Source: Nitrospinae bacterium RIFCSPLOWO2_12_FULL_45_22
GTDB taxonomy: Bacteria > 2-12-FULL-45-22
Assembly: GCA_001803565.1 (NCBI GenBank)
Contig: MHDQ01000266.1
Span: 606-18,806, forward strand
DNA length: 18,201 nt
Direction: 5' to 3'
How positions within the stretch are numbered: the first letter of the stretch is position 1; every line of letters begins with the position of its first letter. The notes beneath the pieces were generated by a model. It was not told the DNA's origin. It was given only the letters and a program-made list of their open reading frames with translations, and did not search any database. This document shows positions 14,306 through 18,201 of this stretch, in pieces. Both the position numbers and the translations under genes were made by a program.

Positions 14306-15073
14306 TTGACGAGAAGCTGGGTTTTTCTATTGTTAGGTTTGTTTTCTATCACCCTACCTGGTTCTATTTGTCTGGCTGATAACCGGGTAGCGGTTCGACC
14401 CCAGACCACCAGCGAACAGTCCTACCAAAGGGTTACAGAAAAAGAGATACAGGAAATAGTGAGAGAGTCTATAACAGATAATATGCCGGGAGAGTTAGGC
14501 CAGATTAAGATAAAGGACATTAAGATCTACCCGGCTAAAGAGGTGGTTTTGTCCCCGGGAAAGCTATCCTACCAGGTTTTCGCCCAGAGGGGGAGCAACT
14601 TTCTGGGCCCTACCTATTTTGATATCCTGTTTAACATTGATGACCGTTTGGAGAAGAAGGTTAGGGCTATGGCTTACCTGGAGGCAATAGAAAAAGTTGT
14701 GGTTACCCGAAAACCACTGGGCCGCCACCAGCTAATTACCCCGAACGATATCATTAGTAAAGAAATGAACTTGGCCAAACTTCCTTCAAACGTCATCCTT
14801 GACCCCAGTCAGGTTATAGGAAAAAGGACTAAGGCTATTGTTGATCCCTATACACCATTGACAGCAGCCATTATAGAGCTGCCACCATTGGTAAAAAGAC
14901 GAAAATTAGTAAAGATTGTGGCAGAGACTGAAAATCTTAGGGTAACAACTTTGGGCGAAGCTCGGCAGGATGGTCGGGAAGGGGAGGTCATAAAAGTGCT
15001 TAATACTTCCTCGCAAAAGGAGATCTATGGCCGGGTGATAGATGCCAATACCATCAAAATAGAACTTTATTAA
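14306..15073 (+). CDS. flgA: FlgA, P-ring assembly chaperone (TTG start)
   Basis: FlgA is a periplasmic chaperone for P-ring assembly by FlgI. The 255-residue protein starts at TTG 14306; AAAGGAGG at 14288-14295 lies ten bases before it and no ATG gives the signal peptide. The N-terminus (MTRSWVFLLLGLFSITLPGS, then ICLADN) is a clear Sec signal peptide with probable cleavage after residue 24. The C-terminal half is the SAF-type FlgA domain: VVTRKPLGRHQLITPNDII, LDPSQVIGKRTKAIVDPYTP and VAETENLRVTTLGEARQDGR then GEVIKVLNTSSQKEIYGRVI, a standard FlgA ending. It is followed by flgH and flgI, whose products need it. Confidence 0.94.
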   Translation: MTRSWVFLLLGLFSITLPGSICLADNRVAVRPQTTSEQSYQRVTEKEIQEIVRESITDNMPGELGQIKIKDIKIYPAKEVVLSPGKLSYQVFAQRGSNFLGPTYFDILFNIDDRLEKKVRAMAYLEAIEKVVVTRKPLGRHQLITPNDIISKEMNLAKLPSNVILDPSQVIGKRTKAIVDPYTPLTAAIIELPPLVKRRKLVKIVAETENLRVTTLGEARQDGREGEVIKVLNTSSQKEIYGRVIDANTIKIELY

Positions 15074-15098
15074 GTTTTTTAATAATTCATGTATAACT

Positions 15099-15234
15099 GC
15101 AGACGCCGAGGCGCGGAGAATAAAGTTGATGCCGTGTCCGTTAAGAGAGTTACCTTTTCTTCCCACGGACACGAATCACAGATACGGATCACGAAAGTAT
15201 GTTTTCTCTGCGTCTCTGTGCCTCTGCGGTGAAA
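15099..15234. repeat. Nested palindromic element, CACAGAG family, between flgA and flgH
   Basis: The left arm near 15099-15122 (GCAGACGCCGAGGCGCGGAG) is answered loosely by the right arm near 15203-15234 (TTCTCTGCGTCTCTGTGCCT, then CTGCGGTGAAA). Inside, CGTGTCCGT (15133-15141) and ACGGACACG (15165-15173) are a perfect nine-base inverted repeat, and CACGAATCACAGATACGG looks like another dispersed-repeat word. The element fills most of the 190-base gap and ends shortly before the flgH Shine-Dalgarno. Confidence 0.7.
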
Positions 15235-15263
15235 GATTGTGTTAAATGAGAGAGGATATTCTT

Positions 15264-15977
15264 ATGAAGAAATTGAGTCGACTGATCTCAGGGTGCTGGA
15301 TTATTATCTTCATGCTCTGCATCGGATGCGCCACTACCCGCAAACAAGTTGATACTGAAGAGAGCTATGGCAGGGTCACTGCGGGACAGCCAACCCAGAA
15401 AACACTCCCTCAGACCGAAGGATCTCTATGGCCCGGTGAGAACCAGTTCAATACCATGTTTATGGATAGTAAGGCCCGCCGGGTAGGTGATATTGTTACT
15501 ATCCGGGTGGTAGAGGTAGCGGAGGCATCCAAAGAAGCTACTACTTCCACCGGCCGTAATTCCACCATTGATGTAGGGATAGATAGTATCTTTGGTATAG
15601 AAAAAAATATTGCCACTATAAATAAGGGCATTGACCCGTCCAAATTAATAGCAACCCGAGCCAGTAGCGGTTTTGAGGGTACGGGTGCTACTACCCGGAA
15701 AGGGAGCCTCACTACTTCTATCAGCGCTATTGTCAAAGAGACACTTCCTAATGGGAATCTAATTATAGAAGGCAGACGAAAACTTGTGGTAAACAATGAG
15801 ACCCAAATCCTTATCCTGCAAGGCATGGTCAGGCCAGAAGACATATCACCGGCTAATGTAGTATTATCCACGGCCATTGCTGATGCTAAAATAGTCTATA
15901 CCGGCAGAGGTATTATCGCCGATAAGCAGAGGCCGGGTTGGTTTATTCAGATTTTAGACCTGATTTGGCCTTTCTAA
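15264..15977 (+). CDS. flgH: FlgH, L-ring lipoprotein
   Basis: FlgH forms the outer-membrane L ring around the rod, so its presence shows a diderm envelope. From ATG 15264 (237 residues) the N-terminus MKKLSRLISGCWIIIFMLCI plus GC is a lipoprotein signal with probable lipidated cysteine at residue 22; the -3 position is cysteine rather than the usual leucine, with leucine one place further up. GAGAGG at 15249-15254 supports this start over an in-frame ATG at 15246. Family stretches are SLWPGENQFNTMFMDSKARR with VGDIVTIRVVE, NLIIEGRRKLVVNNETQ, RPEDISPANVVLSTAIADAK and the classical ending GRGIIADKQRPGWFIQILDL-IWPF. Confidence 0.95.
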   Translation: MKKLSRLISGCWIIIFMLCIGCATTRKQVDTEESYGRVTAGQPTQKTLPQTEGSLWPGENQFNTMFMDSKARRVGDIVTIRVVEVAEASKEATTSTGRNSTIDVGIDSIFGIEKNIATINKGIDPSKLIATRASSGFEGTGATTRKGSLTTSISAIVKETLPNGNLIIEGRRKLVVNNETQILILQGMVRPEDISPANVVLSTAIADAKIVYTGRGIIADKQRPGWFIQILDLIWPF

Positions 15978-15991
15978 TGAAACGGTGGGAA

Positions 15992-16067
15992 CACGAATTA
16001 CACAAATATGCGAATAGCACGACTGAGAAGGGCCATAAAAGCTATTGGTGTTATTCGGCCATTCGTG
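15992..16067. repeat. Palindromic element, CACGAAT family, between flgH and flgI
   Basis: CACGAAT (15992-15998) pairs with ATTCGTG (16061-16067), and CGAATAGCAC (16011-16020) pairs with GTGTTATTCG (16048-16057) at nine of ten positions, giving a nested imperfect hairpin in the 131-base gap. The words resemble the CACGAATCACAG stretch in the flgA-flgH element. Confidence 0.7.
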
Positions 16068-16108
16068 GTTAAATCTTTGATTTTGTGCTTCTACACAAGA
16101 AGGTTACT

Positions 16109-17221
16109 ATGAAAAGGATATTATTTCGACTTCCAGCTATGGTTTGTCTGCTAGCGTGGCTGATCCATGCTGGGCCGGCATGGGCTATAAGGGTTAAAGA
16201 TATCGCTCAGATAGGGGGGGTCAGATATAACCAATTAGTAGGTTACGGCCTGGTAGTGGGGTTAAGTGGTTCTGGAGACCGGGAAGGGACCGAGTTTACG
16301 GTTCAGTCTCTAGTGAGTATGTTGCGAAAAATGGGTGTTACTGTGGATCCTCAAGAAGTAAAAGTAAAGAATGTAGCAGCCGTGATGGTCACAACTAACC
16401 TACCCCCCTTTGCTAAACCCGGTAGCCGGATAGATGTTCAGGTCTCTTCCATGGGAGATGCCCGTAGTCTCCAGGGAGGCACCTTGCTCCTTACACCCAT
16501 GCGGGGTGCTGATGGGCAGGTGTATGCTGTTGCCCAGGGGCCACTATCTATCGGCGGCTTTAGTTTTGGTGGTGCCGCAGGGGGTGGTGTACAAAAGAAT
16601 CATCCTACCGTTGGCCAGATACCCGCTGGGGCTATAGTAGAAAAGGTTGTTCCAGGAGAATTTGATGACAAGAAAACCCTTACTGTCTCTCTCCATGGCC
16701 CGGATTTCACCACCGCCCAGCGTCTGACCTGGGCCATCAACAGCCGGTTTGGTAAACAAATGGCCCGGGCGATTGATTCTAATACGGTTGTGGTACAAAT
16801 TCCTGATTATTATCCTGGGGGCGCAGTGGAGCTTGCCGCCGCCATAGAAAACTTAGATATAGTCCCTGATGCGGCTGCTAAAGTAGTTATTGATGAGCGG
16901 ACAGGGACAGTAGTCATGGGGGAAAATGTCCGTATCTCTACTCTAGCTATCTCTCACGGCAACCTTACTATAGAGATAAAAGAGCAACCGCGGGTATCTC
17001 AACCCTTACCTTTCTCTGGCGGGACAACCCAGGTGATTCCTGAGTCTGAGGTCACGGTTAAAGAAGAAAAAAATAATCTGATAGTGGTCCCAGCCGGAGT
17101 GAGTATAGGAGAAGTAGTAAAAGCCCTGAATGCCATAGGCGCAACTCCCCGGGACCTTATTGCCATCCTCCAGGCTATTAAAGCCGCTGGGGCCTTACAG
17201 GCAGAGTTAGAAATTATGTGA
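16109..17221 (+). CDS. flgI: FlgI, P-ring protein
   Basis: FlgI polymerises into the periplasmic P ring that acts as a bushing for the distal rod. From ATG 16109 the protein has 370 residues, with signal peptide MKRILFRLPAMVCLLAWLIH-AGPAWA and mature start IRVKDIAQIGGVRYNQLVGY. Conserved stretches include GLVVGLSGSGDREGTEFTVQ, VMVTTNLPPFAKPGSRIDVQ with VSSMGDARSLQGGTLLLTPM, and VVVPAGVSIGEVVKALNAIG with ATPRDLIAILQAIKAAGALQ near the end. AAGAAGG a few bases before 16109 supports the start over a GTG at 16085, which would spoil the signal peptide. A seven-G run (16214-16220) falls in codons for the mature N-terminus, with the frame intact. Confidence 0.95.
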   Translation: MKRILFRLPAMVCLLAWLIHAGPAWAIRVKDIAQIGGVRYNQLVGYGLVVGLSGSGDREGTEFTVQSLVSMLRKMGVTVDPQEVKVKNVAAVMVTTNLPPFAKPGSRIDVQVSSMGDARSLQGGTLLLTPMRGADGQVYAVAQGPLSIGGFSFGGAAGGGVQKNHPTVGQIPAGAIVEKVVPGEFDDKKTLTVSLHGPDFTTAQRLTWAINSRFGKQMARAIDSNTVVVQIPDYYPGGAVELAAAIENLDIVPDAAAKVVIDERTGTVVMGENVRISTLAISHGNLTIEIKEQPRVSQPLPFSGGTTQVIPESEVTVKEEKNNLIVVPAGVSIGEVVKALNAIGATPRDLIAILQAIKAAGALQAELEIM

Positions 17222-17234
17222 GAGGGGGAGAGAA

Positions 17235-18201
17235 ATGGCTATAAATCCGGTTATATCGGGTGGAAATTATTGGCCAAAACAGGGTGTAGAGACCAGAGTC
17301 AGGGATCTCCAGGAGGCTTCTGTCCTTGCCCAGGACCTTCCCCAGCCTGAAGAGAGTCTGGACCTACAAAAGGCCTGTCAGGAATTTGAATCCATCTTTA
17401 TCCACTTTCTTCTGAAAACCATGCGAGAATCTATCCCGACCGGGACTCTTTTAGACAAAGCTCCGGGCGAAGATATGTATGCTAGTTTGTTTGACCAGGA
17501 GCTAGCTAAAAATATAGCTCAGCGGGGTGGGATAGGTATATCTCAGATGCTGCTACGAGAATTATCTAGCCCGAATCACATAATCAAGCCCCTTGATACT
17601 ACCCTACCTTGTCTGATAAAACCTCTGGGAGATAAAGAGCAGCCCGGAGAAGGGGACTCTTTATCGCAGGCTGCTGTTCTTCCAGGGCCTGATCTAACTC
17701 CTGCTATACCTTCTGGAGATAAACCGAAAGAGACAAGCGACAATTACCCCATCAAGACCTGGCTCAGCAATGGGGTAGGGAGGATAGAAGAAAAAGCAAA
17801 TGAAACAGGCAAAAAATATCCAGGATATGTCCTGAATTTAAACGGAGAGCTAACCTCCCCCTTTGGATTGCGGAAGGACCCCTTTAATGATAAGGTCTGC
17901 TTTCATGCAGGTATTGATCTGGCAATGGCTGTTGGTTCAGAGGTTAGGGCTGCCTATTCCGGTAAAGTGATATTTAGCGGCTGGAGGGGTGGCTATGGGA
18001 ACATGGTTGTTTTGCAACATGATAACAATTATACTACTTCATATGCCCATAATGCCAAAAACCTGGTTAGTGAAGGTGATGTAATAGAAGGGGGGCAAGC
18101 TATTGCCCTGGCAGGAGATACTGGGCGGGCTACTGGCCCTCACCTCCATTTCGAGCTTAGAGAGAGTGGAATTCCTATTGACCCGGCAAAAGTTGTTGAC
18201 T
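17235..18201 (+). CDS. flgJ: FlgJ rod-binding domain fused to an M23 (LytM) peptidase, 3' truncated
   Basis: Open in frame from ATG 17235 to the window edge (322 codons), 13 bases after flgI and with GGGGGAG at 17224-17230 as Shine-Dalgarno. Residues about 43-110 (LQKACQEFESIFIHFLLKTM to IAQRGGIGISQMLLREL) are the FlgJ rod-binding domain, which acts in rod assembly. A hydrophilic linker follows (about 111-200), then an M23 metallopeptidase domain starting GELTSPFGLRKDPF. Zinc and catalytic residues are all visible: H224 and D228 (FHAGIDLA), H272 (SYAH), and H303/H305 (PHLHFEL). There is no signal peptide, so export through the flagellar channel is likely. In enteric FlgJ the second domain is a glucosaminidase; here an endopeptidase presumably opens the cell wall for the rod. 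The C-terminal end is outside the window. Confidence 0.9.
   Translation, partial: MAINPVISGGNYWPKQGVETRVRDLQEASVLAQDLPQPEESLDLQKACQEFESIFIHFLLKTMRESIPTGTLLDKAPGEDMYASLFDQELAKNIAQRGGIGISQMLLRELSSPNHIIKPLDTTLPCLIKPLGDKEQPGEGDSLSQAAVLPGPDLTPAIPSGDKPKETSDNYPIKTWLSNGVGRIEEKANETGKKYPGYVLNLNGELTSPFGLRKDPFNDKVCFHAGIDLAMAVGSEVRAAYSGKVIFSGWRGGYGNMVVLQHDNNYTTSYAHNAKNLVSEGDVIEGGQAIALAGDTGRATGPHLHFELRESGIPIDPAKVVD

Overview
The window is almost entirely a flagellar gene cluster, with every gene on the + strand. The organism is a motile diderm bacterium: outer-membrane L-ring (FlgH, with lipobox) and P-ring (FlgI, FlgA) genes are present, and base composition looks moderate (not counted). Intergenic spaces carry imperfect palindromes built on CACAGAG-, GCTGA- and CACGAAT-type words, a style I associate with uncultivated environmental lineages. 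I cannot name the phylum from the sequence alone.

Layout. Positions 1-3747 hold the end of flhA (export gate), then flhF and flhG (flagellar placement GTPase and its MinD-like ATPase partner) in overlapping frames, then the flagellar sigma factor fliA. Positions 3748-4190 are non-coding and filled with nested inverted repeats. A small lysine-rich gene of unknown function (4191-4472) follows. At 4668-6035 lies a sigma-54-dependent response regulator of the FlgR/FlbD/FleR kind. Just downstream is a textbook -24/-12 sigma-54 promoter (6178-6193) reading into flgB. From there run flgB, flgC, fliE, fliK, flgD, flgE, a second FliK-like gene with a short FlhB-C-terminus-like gene (the YlqG/YlqH pair of Bacillus), then flgF, flgG, flgA, flgH, flgI and a FlgJ rod-binding domain fused to an M23 peptidase, cut by the window end.

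How they work together. FlhF/FlhG set flagellar position and number. The activator plus sigma-54 would switch on the rod-hook operon, and FliA would later switch on filament genes outside the window. FlgB/C/F/G form the rod and FliE its base. FlgJ assembles the rod and its peptidase domain probably opens the wall. FlgD caps the growing hook made of FlgE, and FliK measures hook length against the export switch. FlgA/I/H build the periplasmic and outer-membrane bushings.

The least ordinary parts are: the palindromic elements in gene junctions, with fragments that appear captured inside fliK; a double departure in the FlhF/FlhG pair (altered G3 motif in FlhF, no visible activator motif in FlhG); the FlgJ-M23 fusion; and the unknown gene between the two regulators. 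I saw no CRISPR array, tRNA, rRNA, transposase or phage gene.
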